DNA from: JAKAXS01 sp041940525
GTDB lineage: Bacteria; Pseudomonadota; Alphaproteobacteria; Rhizobiales; Hyphomicrobiaceae
Direction: 5' to 3'
Assembly: GCA_041940525.1 (NCBI GenBank)
Contig: JBGTSB010000002.1
Coordinates: 76,688-140,687 of the forward strand
Length of the DNA: 64,000 bases
The notes below the pieces were generated by a model. It was not told the DNA's origin and did no database searches. It saw only the letters and a program-made list of their open reading frames with translations. Shown here one piece after another: positions 52,487-61,281 of this stretch (position 1 is the stretch's first letter; each line of letters opens with the position of its first letter). The translations under genes and the position numbers were made by a program.

Positions 52487-53928
52487 TCAGTGCATTCCGT
52501 AAAATGAAACAGGTACGACTCCGTTTCGCATGCGACCAAGATTGACGAAGTGGGCGGAGCGCTCAGGTATCTCGTCAATGATCACCAGCTTACGGCTGCC
52601 GGTACGCCAAGCTGTTGCGTAGTTGCCGAGCGCCTTGCCGATATTTGCTGTTGTCAGAATGACGATAGATGCCTCGACCGGGAGGTCGGCCTGGTCCATC
52701 GCTGTGTTGATTGCTTCACCGAGCAACTTGACGGTGGCAAAGGACGGATTTGCATCCCCGCAAATCAGTTGCAGGCATGCCCCACGACGAGACTGCCCAG
52801 CAAGCCGCAGCGCATCCCGCAAAGTTGGAACATCTGCGGTGTCGCTTAAGGTCGCTACGATCGGTAGGTCGCGTATCGGAAGCGTATCCTGGCCTGCCAG
52901 AAACAAAGTTGTCCCGGAAATTTCCGTGTTGTTTAGCGTCAATCCTTGGACGGTCGCGCGACCGAGATGTTCAGGTACGTAGTTGTGCACCGAGCGCGAA
53001 AGGCGCTCGTCATCCAGGATCGCCAACGCGAGGTCGACGCCGAGGTCGCCGTAATAAGTCGTGGAAGGTGTGTCTTCGCCTCTCGCAATCGCGTAAACCA
53101 GTTCACCGANNNNNNNNNNCCGCCCGAAAAAGTCAGCGTTGGCAAAGCCGGTAGCGGGTTTTCGAACAGCGATTGCTCAATCATTTGACCGAGCGGACTC
53201 ATAAAGAAATCACGATTGCCTTCGGAAATTGCCACTAGTGCGTCGACGAAGTAGCGAACGACACCGCGCACTTCGCTCGGCGCCAACTCAGATCCTATGT
53301 CCGGACAATAGCCGAGATGCTGCAACATGGCCGTTCCGAAACGCGATACTCGTTTGAGCAGATACGACCCCGGCTCAAATTCGAAATGTCGAGCACCAAC
53401 GAAATAGCACCCCGTCGCCCTCACATTGCCATTTATGCCAAGCGCCGGGTTGGTCGTTCCGCCGCCAATATCGAAGTTGACGACGGGGCGGTCAGGATAG
53501 GTACGCGAAAGTGCTGCACTGCCACCCATGAAAGCGAGCCATGATTCAAGACGCGGGTCGTCCGCAGTAGCGATCACCGCTTCTCCGAGCAGTTCGACGA
53601 CTAACGCGGCCAAACCTTCGGCATTGTCGCGTTCGGCCGCCAGGCCAGTCACGATGGCCCCTCCGGCGAAAATATCGTCCGGCGTAATGCAGCATTCGCG
53701 AAGCCATCTCACGACCTGCGCACGGATAGCGCTGAGATCGATTGTCTGATGTTGGAAGGGAGTGAAGATGGGCTCAGGCCTGCTCACCGTGCGTACGCCG
53801 GAGAATTCCATTCTCCCCGTTGCGCAGTTGTTGGCCAGATCAGCTTCGACCACCAACATGCTTGAAGTCGTGGATCCGAAATCTAATCCGGCCAACACGA
53901 CCTTATCGATTTGCCGATGCCTCATCAT
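52487..53928 (-). CDS. eutA: ethanolamine ammonia-lyase reactivase EutA (split by assembly gap)
   Basis: EutA is an ASKHA-fold ATPase that frees inactive cobalamin from ethanolamine ammonia-lyase. The N-terminal part has LAGLDFGSTTSSMLVVEA and the phosphate-2 motif NFDIGGGTTNPALG; the C-terminal part follows in a different frame beyond 10 Ns (53110-53119). The sides read TFSG-G and GELVYAIARG, so restoring the conserved SGGVGE motif needs two bases, not ten, giving about 477 residues. The frame change is therefore an assembly artefact. The start has GGAGGAG upstream. EutA heads the operon with the fused eutBC. Confidence 0.88.
53110..53119. other. assembly gap of 10 N
   Basis: Ten undefined bases inside eutA, probably a fixed-size scaffold join. 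The flanking frames predict that about two bases (or two plus a multiple of three) are missing, not ten. Confidence 0.95.
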
Positions 53929-54288
53929 CGAGAGCTAGCTCCTCCACAAGCAAGCTAGAGCATCTGTCCTGTCTCTGCGGCTCACAGCTCGGATGCAGAC
54001 ATCAATGGCGATACCACATGATGTTCTTTTTAGGTACAATATTTTCTTCTCAGAAAATATCCTAGAAGCACTTTCTGTCGATGCAAACGGGGTAAAGTTG
54101 CAAAGTTCGTGCTCGTAGCTCATCCGGGGCCGAGCGGGATGAACGTGGGACTGACTCGGTGGCCTCGAGCAGCTGCTGTCGCGTACAAGAAGACGCGCGC
54201 TTCGAAGCTCGGTCTGTCGCTAATGACCTAAAGCAGGCATAAACTGCTGCCGCGCGCCGTTTCCTGCCTAGGCAAAACTGACACTCCC
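53929..54288. other. gene-free region between eutA and the S41 protease gene
   Basis: No supported coding sequence. It is AT-rich in the middle and holds the hairpin at 54039-54060. I looked for a cobalamin riboswitch and recognised none. The eutA promoter should be here. Confidence 0.5.
54039..54060. repeat. AT-rich inverted repeat upstream of eutA
   Basis: Arms ATATTTTC (54039-54046) and GAAAATAT (54053-54060) pair perfectly around a 6-base loop. It lies about 110-130 bases before the eutA start and could be an operator or promoter-region hairpin. It has no obvious T-tract for either strand. Confidence 0.4.
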
Positions 54289-56001
54289 TCAGTCAAGTTT
54301 TTCCAGATCTCGAATTTTCGTCTCCGTCGTCGCGGACTCCAATTCCGATCTTGGGCTTCCTTTGATTGAAAAGAAGGATCTCAGCGCATACTGCAACTGT
54401 GTGTCCTTACTCTTGTCCTTTGGAACATAGGCCGATGATCCCGTTTTTTCCTGGCCGTCCTTAGAAGGCAGATGATTTTTTAAATCGGCCTCGCTTCCAT
54501 ACTTGCCAGTGAGTTCTTGCGGCATAGCCATTTCGACAACGATACTAGGGTCAATTCCCTTCGCTTGGATGCTGTGCCCCAACGGGGTAAGATACTCTGC
54601 CGTAGTTAAACGCACGGCCCCGCGACTCTTGAGTGGTTTAATAGTTTGCACGGAGCCTTTGCCAAAGGTACGCGTGCCGATGAGCGTTGCGCGCTTATGT
54701 TCGCTAAGCGCGCTGGCGATAATCTCAGCTCCCGATGCTGTCCCGCCATTGATCAGGACAGCAATCTTGCGGCCTTGCAAGATGTCTCCAGCTTGCGCCC
54801 TATCGATACGATCTTTGCTACGATCTCGCGAGGCACTTATGACGATAATGCCTTTGTCCAGCAAAGCGTCAGCAACCTCGATTGTTTGAGTTATTAGGCC
54901 GCCCGGATTATTTCTGAGATCAATAATGGCGCCCTGGAAATCCGCGCCGACCGTAGCCTTGAGCGACTTTACAGCACTACGGAATTCCTCACCCGTTTTT
55001 TCTGACATTCGCTTGACGCGGATATATCCCACGTTCTGTTCAGCACGGAAGTCAACGGTTTTCAATTTGACGTTCGCTCGCACGACATTGACGTCATAAG
55101 ATGCATCGGCGCTCGAACGATAGACGGTAAGTGTTACAGACGTGCCCACCTTGCCGCGCATCTTGGAAACGGCCTCGGATAGCGTCAATCCGATCACCGC
55201 CTGCCCATCTATTTTGGTTACCAGATCACCTGCCTGAATGCCCGCCCTCTCCGCTGGGGAGTCGGCCAGCGGTGCAACGATCTTCACAACCCCTTTTTCC
55301 ATCGTAACTTCAGCGCCAATACCGGCAAACGCACCGCGCCTTTGAACAGAAAATTCTTCCACCTGCTCGCGGGTGTAAAGGGCGTTATGGGGGCCGAGCT
55401 TCTTCAATAAGGCTTCAATGCTTCCGTTGACTATCTTGAGTTCTTTGCCCTGGTGGCGAACAGCAATCAAATCGAAGACTTCCTCGTACAGGTCGAGACA
55501 CCGAACGAGATTGTTCGGCGCCTCCTCGCACCGCTCTTTGCCAGGCCCGCCGAACAACTGGTTCGCCTCGTCGGATGGAAATTTCTTCAAGACACCGGAC
55601 AACGCAGGGATGACGAGATCAGCAAACGTCACGCGCCTCAAATGTTCACGGTAGATGAAATCAGTTGCTTCGCGGAATTGAGCGAGCGCCCTTGTTGCTG
55701 CCTCGGTTCGCTCTATTGCGCGCTTTTTCGACACTTGCCCTTCGGCGGAAGGCACAGAGCCCTTCAGCTTTTTCACACGCAGCTTCGCAAGTGGCGCGAA
55801 TTTGCCATTCGGATAGGCGCTTAGGTAGGCTTCCAATTCAGCAGGATCTTTGCTGTCCTTGACAGTCTCCCAGAACGTGATCTCGGCATTATCCGTTTGA
55901 GCAATTTGCAATTGCGGAAGAGTGCTAGCCTCGTCCGCCCATACCAAGGAGGTTGGCGGCAACACAGCAACGGCGAAGATCAGTGCGAGCCGAACCAACA
56001 T
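54289..56001 (-). CDS. S41 C-terminal-processing protease with PDZ and LEKLD tail
   Basis: About 570 residues: signal peptide (LVRLALIFAVAVLPP), a FWETVKDS-type module with AYLSAYPNGKFAPLAKLR, a helical domain, a PDZ domain (GIQAGDLVTKIDGQAVIGLT) and an S41 peptidase domain. The serine-lysine pair is intact: GGTASGAEI (serine) and TFGKGSVQ (lysine), 25 residues apart as in CtpA/D1P. It ends IRDLEKLD. The start at 56001 is chosen for the signal peptide and GGAAGCAAG leader, 14 bases after the upstream gene; a longer frame would overlap that gene. It follows a 200-residue relative of its own helical domain. Confidence 0.9.
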   Translation of the reverse strand: MLVRLALIFAVAVLPPTSLVWADEASTLPQLQIAQTDNAEITFWETVKDSKDPAELEAYLSAYPNGKFAPLAKLRVKKLKGSVPSAEGQVSKKRAIERTEAATRALAQFREATDFIYREHLRRVTFADLVIPALSGVLKKFPSDEANQLFGGPGKERCEEAPNNLVRCLDLYEEVFDLIAVRHQGKELKIVNGSIEALLKKLGPHNALYTREQVEEFSVQRRGAFAGIGAEVTMEKGVVKIVAPLADSPAERAGIQAGDLVTKIDGQAVIGLTLSEAVSKMRGKVGTSVTLTVYRSSADASYDVNVVRANVKLKTVDFRAEQNVGYIRVKRMSEKTGEEFRSAVKSLKATVGADFQGAIIDLRNNPGGLITQTIEVADALLDKGIIVISASRDRSKDRIDRAQAGDILQGRKIAVLINGGTASGAEIIASALSEHKRATLIGTRTFGKGSVQTIKPLKSRGAVRLTTAEYLTPLGHSIQAKGIDPSIVVEMAMPQELTGKYGSEADLKNHLPSKDGQEKTGSSAYVPKDKSKDTQLQYALRSFFSIKGSPRSELESATTETKIRDLEKLD

Positions 56002-56014
56002 TCTTGCTTCCAAT

Positions 56015-56617
56015 CTAATCCAGTTTTTCCAAGTCTCGAATATCGTCGAAGTCCTTAAATACCTGTCGCCCGTCGTCTTTTGCACGCGGCCTTCCGTTCT
56101 CGGGCGTCGCATTCAGCGGTCTCGCATTTATCTTAGCGAGTAAGGCATCAACTCTCCGCTGCACATCACCAGAGACTGTGCCCCCCGTCTGCTCTTTGGC
56201 TGAAGCGAGCAATCCGCGGATTGCCACGTCAATGATCACAGGTAATTCGTCATGATGCTTTGCGAACAGTGCTTCAATGACCTCGCCAAAGAATGCCAGA
56301 CATCTATAAAAGCCACTAGCTGCTCGACTGTTACATGCCGTAGCGGATTTTACCGATGGCGCATCTTTGGTGTTAGGCAGGGGGAAGCGATCGAGAACAT
56401 TGGCAACCGCATTCTTTACAAGTTTGTTGCGGTCTATCTGTCTGTCAGAACTGTTCTTAAGAACGTCGATCGCCTCTCCAAAATAATTCAAATATCGATA
56501 CTGATCAGACGTCGTAGGTTTGCTGTCATTATCATTCTTGGTTTGCGCGTTGGCGATGCAGCAGCATGCGCCGATGGGCAGGACTATCGTCACAATCAAA
56601 CCGGCGACATGCTTCAT
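56015..56617 (-). CDS. secreted helical protein related to the S41 N-terminal domain, LEKLD tail
   Basis: A 200-residue protein with a signal peptide (4-24, with CCC near its end) and a helical domain. Residues about 68-150 align with the adjacent S41 protease before its PDZ: VLDRFP against VLKKFP, FYRCLAFFGEVIEAL against LVRCLDLYEEVFDLI, and a final IRGLL helix against IEALL. It ends FDDIRDLEKLD, nearly the same tail as the protease. It is upstream of and probably co-transcribed with the protease. A partner, chaperone or pseudo-substrate for the protease is the likely role (inference). Confidence 0.75.
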   Translation of the reverse strand: MKHVAGLIVTIVLPIGACCCIANAQTKNDNDSKPTTSDQYRYLNYFGEAIDVLKNSSDRQIDRNKLVKNAVANVLDRFPLPNTKDAPSVKSATACNSRAASGFYRCLAFFGEVIEALFAKHHDELPVIIDVAIRGLLASAKEQTGGTVSGDVQRRVDALLAKINARPLNATPENGRPRAKDDGRQVFKDFDDIRDLEKLD

Positions 56618-56956
56618 CGCGATGCCTTTCGATACTTCGTAGAGCGCGTCGAAAAGTATCTTACTTGGTCTTGTTTTGAAAGGCTGTGAAGGCAGCTGAA
56701 TGCCGCGAGAAAACCATGTGAGCAGCCTCAGCCAAATTGCTGTAACTCCCCAACGTAGTACGCGCGCTGAGATCTATGAACCGGGCAAAAGAGTAGAGGT
56801 TTGCGAGCAGATGGATCACGGTATGTCGTTGTGATGATCTCTAGAAAAAGAGAAAGAATCTGAGCCGGGTCTTGACCCTCTACATATGAGCCTGTCAATT
56901 AATTCGGTGCGTGGGTCATAACCACCATGCTCACACTTCAGCGACGAGGACACCTC
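56618..56956. other. divergent intergenic region, S41 unit and htrA-like gene
   Basis: No supported coding sequence. It should hold the divergent promoters. I see no clear operator or consensus promoter. Confidence 0.4.
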
Positions 56957-58144
56957 ATGATCGCCAAGCTTATTCCGCGCCTCTGCACTGTATCCCTTTC
57001 GCTGCTGTTGGTTACACCCTCGCAAGCACATGATGTCGGCGCGGTCTCAGATATGGTTGAGAAGGCGGTCAAAAGCGTTGTCTCTATCAGTACAAACAAA
57101 GTTGCCCCCCATTCATCTGATCACCCCCCACAGTTCAAAGAGTTTTTTGATAGGTTCAAAAAATCTGAGAACTCTCCGGCGTCTAAACAGTCTGAAGCAT
57201 CGTCGAGGAAGGGTGGAAGCCAAGGTACCGGTTTTTTCATTGACACTTCAGGTTTAGTCGTAACGAACAGTCACATCGTCGCTAACGCAGACAAGATCGC
57301 GATCAAACTTACTGACGGCACCGAATTGGAGGCCGAGATCGTTGGCGAAGATGCGAGGACAGATATTGCGGTTCTCCGCATAAAATCAGCGAAGACGCTG
57401 ACTGCGCTAGCATTTGGAGACTCCTCCAAAGTCCGGCTGGCAGAGCCGGTGTTCGCAATCGGAAATCCCTTCGGACTTGGTGCAAGCGTCTCGTCAGGAA
57501 TTGTATCAGCCTTGGATCGCACTACTGGCCAAAGCAACTACACCAAGTTTATCCAGACCGATGCTTCGATCAACAGAGGCAACGCAGGTGGTCCATTGCT
57601 AAATCTCGCTGGCGAAGTGATAGGACTAAACACTTCAATCCTCTCACCGTCAGGCGGTTCGATAGGGGTTGGTTTTGCCATACCATCAAATGTCGTCTCC
57701 ACAATTGCTGCCAAACTCGTCGATCACGGTCAGGTCGAGCGGGGCTGGCTTGGCGTCCAGATCCAGGCGGTCACCAAAGACCTGGCAGAAGCGCTAAAGT
57801 TAGATGATACGTCTGGCGCATTGATCGTTCGCTCAGTTGAAGGCAGTCCTGCCGAGAAAGCAGGGCTTAAGGCGGAAGACGTAGTGATTGAGGTGAACGG
57901 AAAAAAAATTCCGGCGCCTCGCGACCTTTCACGGGCCATCGCAGACCTGCCCGTAGGTGAGCGCGCGACAGTTGTTGTGTTGCGCAACGCCAAGCGCAAG
58001 ACGATATCAGTTCTCCTGGGAAAACTTCCCACCGCCACAGTTAAGAAACCAGACAACGCGCCTAAAGAAGAAAAATCGATAAGCCAAAAGAATGGCGATC
58101 GTGCACCGCATAGCTCGGTGAAAGAATTGGAAAAGCTCGACTAG
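56957..58144 (+). CDS. HtrA/DegP-like pseudoprotease with PDZ and LEKLD tail
   Basis: About 395 residues: signal peptide (IPRLCTVSLSLLLVTPSQA), a short acidic/serine-rich segment, a trypsin-like HtrA domain and one PDZ domain (GLKAEDVVIEVNGKKIPAP). His (VVTNSHIVANADK) and Asp (ARTDIAVLRI) of the triad are present, but the nucleophile motif reads RGNAGGPLLN, with alanine (codon GCA) where HtrA has serine. This predicts a catalytically dead protein, as with the classical S-to-A DegP mutant. It ends SSVKELEKLD. Start at 56957, with GAGGA seven bases upstream. Confidence 0.88.
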   Translation: MIAKLIPRLCTVSLSLLLVTPSQAHDVGAVSDMVEKAVKSVVSISTNKVAPHSSDHPPQFKEFFDRFKKSENSPASKQSEASSRKGGSQGTGFFIDTSGLVVTNSHIVANADKIAIKLTDGTELEAEIVGEDARTDIAVLRIKSAKTLTALAFGDSSKVRLAEPVFAIGNPFGLGASVSSGIVSALDRTTGQSNYTKFIQTDASINRGNAGGPLLNLAGEVIGLNTSILSPSGGSIGVGFAIPSNVVSTIAAKLVDHGQVERGWLGVQIQAVTKDLAEALKLDDTSGALIVRSVEGSPAEKAGLKAEDVVIEVNGKKIPAPRDLSRAIADLPVGERATVVVLRNAKRKTISVLLGKLPTATVKKPDNAPKEEKSISQKNGDRAPHSSVKELEKLD

Positions 58145-58146
58145 TC

Positions 58147-58254
58147 ATGTTGTGCCCAGCCATATTCTCATTGTTTGTCGCTACCTATGCCAAGTTGAAG
58201 GTGCGGCCGGCGACCAAGGCTGAGGACAACTCAGGTCTGGAAAGACTGGATTAG
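58147..58254 (+). CDS. 35-codon reading frame ending in GLERLD
   Basis: A short open frame starting two bases after the htrA-like stop, in another frame. It has a hydrophobic N terminus (PAIFSLFVATYA) and ends DNSGLERLD, the same tail as its neighbours. No good ribosome site precedes it, so it may be translated by coupling, or it may be a relic of a lost gene. Confidence 0.35.
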   Translation: MLCPAIFSLFVATYAKLKVRPATKAEDNSGLERLD

Positions 58255-58306
58255 CCCGCGCGGCGCGAGAAGGCCTGCGCGAGATGCATATTGGAGTGTT
58301 TCGCTT

Positions 58307-61195
58307 ATGAGCATGACCATGTCCTTTCTTAGCCGAGTGACGGAAGTTTCCAAGCTTGTTACAAGCATCGCCGTCATTTCCGCATTCACGATCGCGCTAT
58401 TCTGGGACACCCCATTGCGCTCGGAGGCGGGAGTGTCGCTTCGCGACACCATGCAGAAGTTCACTCCCGAGGAGCTCGACAAAGCCGTCGAGAGCCTTTC
58501 AACCGAAATTCCCTTACATATGGTCGGCGAGGACCATCAGGAATTTGCCCGGGAGATGATCAACGCCGGCAAGGAAGCGCTCGGGCACGGCGAGAAGATC
58601 TACAAGGGCAAACACAAGGAGGTCGCCAACGAGCTCGGCGCAAAGCTCGCCAACGCCACCAAGGACGAACTCGTTGCGCAAATTGAAAAGCGCTACCCCG
58701 ACGCCGATTCACCTGTGCGCAAGATCTTGAACTCGGTGCAAGACAACCCCGATGCTTACATGGCTATGGCTGCGGCCGCCCTCAATGCAGACCCGGAAGC
58801 GGCGGCGGCCGTCGTCTTGGGCGAGATGTCAAAGAAGATCTCGGAGACCTACGAAGGCCTCATCGATGAGGGAAAGACCTTAGTAAAGGACCTTGCGACG
58901 AGCGTCATTCCCGGCTCCGACAAGCTCAAAGCGCACGGCGTCGACATTGGCGACGTCTATATAGAGGGTGTCAGCAAATGGGCTGACCTCGTGGAAGCGG
59001 GGAAAGAGGGAAAAGACACCTATGTTTTCGACTGCCTGCACCGACGCTACAAGGTCGCGGAAGCCGCGCACGGTCGCGAGGCGGCGTTGGATGAGGTGCG
59101 CACATTCGGATTGAAGGGGTTTGACTGCGTCGCGGCCAGAAAACCAGGCAATGAGCATCTTCAGGAATTTGAATCGCCCGAAGAAAAGGACGCTCTGCGC
59201 AAGATGGCAGACCTCTATCGCGGCGCAAAGGAGCGGCTGGAGAGCGCCAGGGACGCCGCACAGCGCCTAACGACTGAGACGACGACGCTGGCCGAATACG
59301 GCACCGGCCTCGATGAGATAACCGACCTCATTGACCAGTTCGAGAGGAGCGTGGCCGAGGGAACGATCTCGCGAACACGAGCTCGAGGCGGCTTTTCAGG
59401 CTGGGCGCAGGAAGGACTTCGCGACAGGCGGCCACGAGCCGTCGACCGGAGCGGACCTAAGGTTCCCCAATCAGGCTTTGCCAAGGTGCTTTGGGACTGG
59501 AGGTCTTCGCTGGCATATCCAACCGGCATCGCCAAGGCGAAGCTGCAAGACTTCTTCGCGGCCGTCGCGACCATCCTCACCAATACATTCGGACCGAAGA
59601 AGCTCACCGAACTGACCGGCCTGCCGCAGGAGGACTTCCTTCCCAAAGGCGACGTCAAGACGTTCAGCGAGGGACGAAAAGACGAGCTGCGTGCCGAGAA
59701 ACAGATGGAAAAGGACAAGTCTGATCCCGACAAGGTTGCCGAGAAGGTCGAGAAGGATCTCAAGTGTAACCCCGAGCTCCAGAAGAAGAGCGCCAACGGC
59801 AGTCTCGATGAAGGCTTCATTGCGCACGAGAACTACGCCACCCGCGACGGCAGTCCCAAAGATCCGGACTTCGTCGATGAAGACGGATGTCGCCCATACG
59901 GTAAAGCAGTGGAACTCAAGGATGAGCCTGTCACAACCACTTATCAGTACGAAGCGCCGCCGAAGCCGGATGTAGAGCCTAAGAAGGAGACACGCTGCGT
60001 CGCTCTTACGACGCGCGTCGATGGCGCATCGGCCCGTTTCAAGGAAGGCCGCATCAAGGACGCCGACAAGGCATTGCGCGCTGTCCTGACCGACATAGAA
60101 GCATTGCCGGATGCAAGCGCGTGCTCAGACGTTCGCGATCGCGCCGCGGGGAACGCTAAAAAAATCGGCAAGGTCGTGGACATCCTGAACGGCGTAAAGG
60201 ACGTCTTGACGAAATGCGAGCCCAAGGGGCTGAACCGCTACATCTCAGTTGTCGAAGATGCAACGAACGTTCGCCTCGTCGCGTTGCGCAATCGCATGCA
60301 GCGGGCGCGTCCCGTGGCAGTGCGATATGAGGCGGCAAAGGACGCCTTCCTGAAGGGCGATATGGGCAAAGCCGAGAGCCAGTTTCGGCAAGCCCTCGCG
60401 AAGGCCGACGGTGCCGGTGGATGGACCTGCGAGAACATCAAGGTGCGCATCAACGCCAATATCAACCGCATCGAGAAGCTCAAGGAAATTTCCGATATCG
60501 GCGTGCGGGCCGCCGAAGCCTGCGATCTCAACGGTATCTCTGCCGTTCTGCAAAAAGTGAAGGGTACGACCAATCCATTTCTCGACCGCGTCTACGACAG
60601 GCTCGCGTCCGTTCCGAAGAAGTGTGAGAAAAAGATCGGCAACCAAGCCTGCCAGACTAATTTCGGCCCTGCCGCAGTTATGAACTCCTCCAATGCCGAC
60701 GGCACATATACGTGCAGTTGCGCAAAAGGCTTCCACTGGAAACCCAACGCTGAAGGCAGCGACCGCACCTGCATCTCTACGAAGGACGCCAACAAGATTG
60801 CGCAAAAGCAGAACAACCAGTGGTGCAAAAAGAACTCCGGCTCAGGGTATTACGCTGGCCCGATGAACAAAGATGGACGCTATTGGTGCCTACCAACTCG
60901 TAAGACCGCCAACGCACGCTGCCGTCAGCTAAACCCAGGGACAAACTCTTACGCCGGGAAGGTACGCCACAACGGATCACACAACTGCTATGCCAAGTCG
61001 AAGCGAACGGTGCGCCGCAACCGGCCAAGGCGGCGCCAGACTCGCCGTACCTACCAACCCAACTATAACGATGCGGCCGCGGCTGCCGCCATACTCGGAG
61101 CCATCGCCAACGGCGTAAAGGCCTACAACAACTCGAAAAGACCAACTTATCGCCGCGGCAATTGCCAGGGTGAGATCCTCGGGCGGGGATGCTGA
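58307..61195 (+). CDS. large secreted repeat protein, unknown function
   Basis: A 962-residue protein with an N-terminal membrane/signal segment (18-35). Residues 40-330 are helical and charged. About 600-800 hold two related ~95-residue helical units (the first from SARFKEGRIKDADKALRAVL, the second from DAFLKGDMGKAESQFRQALA), each with paired cysteines. About 785-900 hold three ~40-residue cysteine repeats (QACQTNFG, QWCKKNSG, ARCRQLNP starts, each with a later DG-x-Y-x-C or similar). The end is basic then alanine-rich, and lacks the LEKLD tail. Residues about 357-385 look like another frame (see findings). Sits inside the tail-protein island. Confidence 0.72.
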   Translation: MSMTMSFLSRVTEVSKLVTSIAVISAFTIALFWDTPLRSEAGVSLRDTMQKFTPEELDKAVESLSTEIPLHMVGEDHQEFAREMINAGKEALGHGEKIYKGKHKEVANELGAKLANATKDELVAQIEKRYPDADSPVRKILNSVQDNPDAYMAMAAAALNADPEAAAAVVLGEMSKKISETYEGLIDEGKTLVKDLATSVIPGSDKLKAHGVDIGDVYIEGVSKWADLVEAGKEGKDTYVFDCLHRRYKVAEAAHGREAALDEVRTFGLKGFDCVAARKPGNEHLQEFESPEEKDALRKMADLYRGAKERLESARDAAQRLTTETTTLAEYGTGLDEITDLIDQFERSVAEGTISRTRARGGFSGWAQEGLRDRRPRAVDRSGPKVPQSGFAKVLWDWRSSLAYPTGIAKAKLQDFFAAVATILTNTFGPKKLTELTGLPQEDFLPKGDVKTFSEGRKDELRAEKQMEKDKSDPDKVAEKVEKDLKCNPELQKKSANGSLDEGFIAHENYATRDGSPKDPDFVDEDGCRPYGKAVELKDEPVTTTYQYEAPPKPDVEPKKETRCVALTTRVDGASARFKEGRIKDADKALRAVLTDIEALPDASACSDVRDRAAGNAKKIGKVVDILNGVKDVLTKCEPKGLNRYISVVEDATNVRLVALRNRMQRARPVAVRYEAAKDAFLKGDMGKAESQFRQALAKADGAGGWTCENIKVRINANINRIEKLKEISDIGVRAAEACDLNGISAVLQKVKGTTNPFLDRVYDRLASVPKKCEKKIGNQACQTNFGPAAVMNSSNADGTYTCSCAKGFHWKPNAEGSDRTCISTKDANKIAQKQNNQWCKKNSGSGYYAGPMNKDGRYWCLPTRKTANARCRQLNPGTNSYAGKVRHNGSHNCYAKSKRTVRRNRPRRRQTRRTYQPNYNDAAAAAAILGAIANGVKAYNNSKRPTYRRGNCQGEILGRGC

Positions 61196-61281
61196 TGCCA
61201 GAAGCGGCGCACCATTAGAGCCAATCGGTCTCGAGACTACCGTCTGTTCTCGCGCTTAACCGGCATAGTCTTGGGCCCTCG

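Noticed and set aside
52487..53026. Separate small gene after eutA
   Set aside because: It is the C-terminal half of EutA, put in another frame by the ten-N gap.
53929..54288. Cobalamin riboswitch before eutA
   Set aside because: The region was read for the conserved B12-box-like core and none was recognised; only a simple AT hairpin is present.
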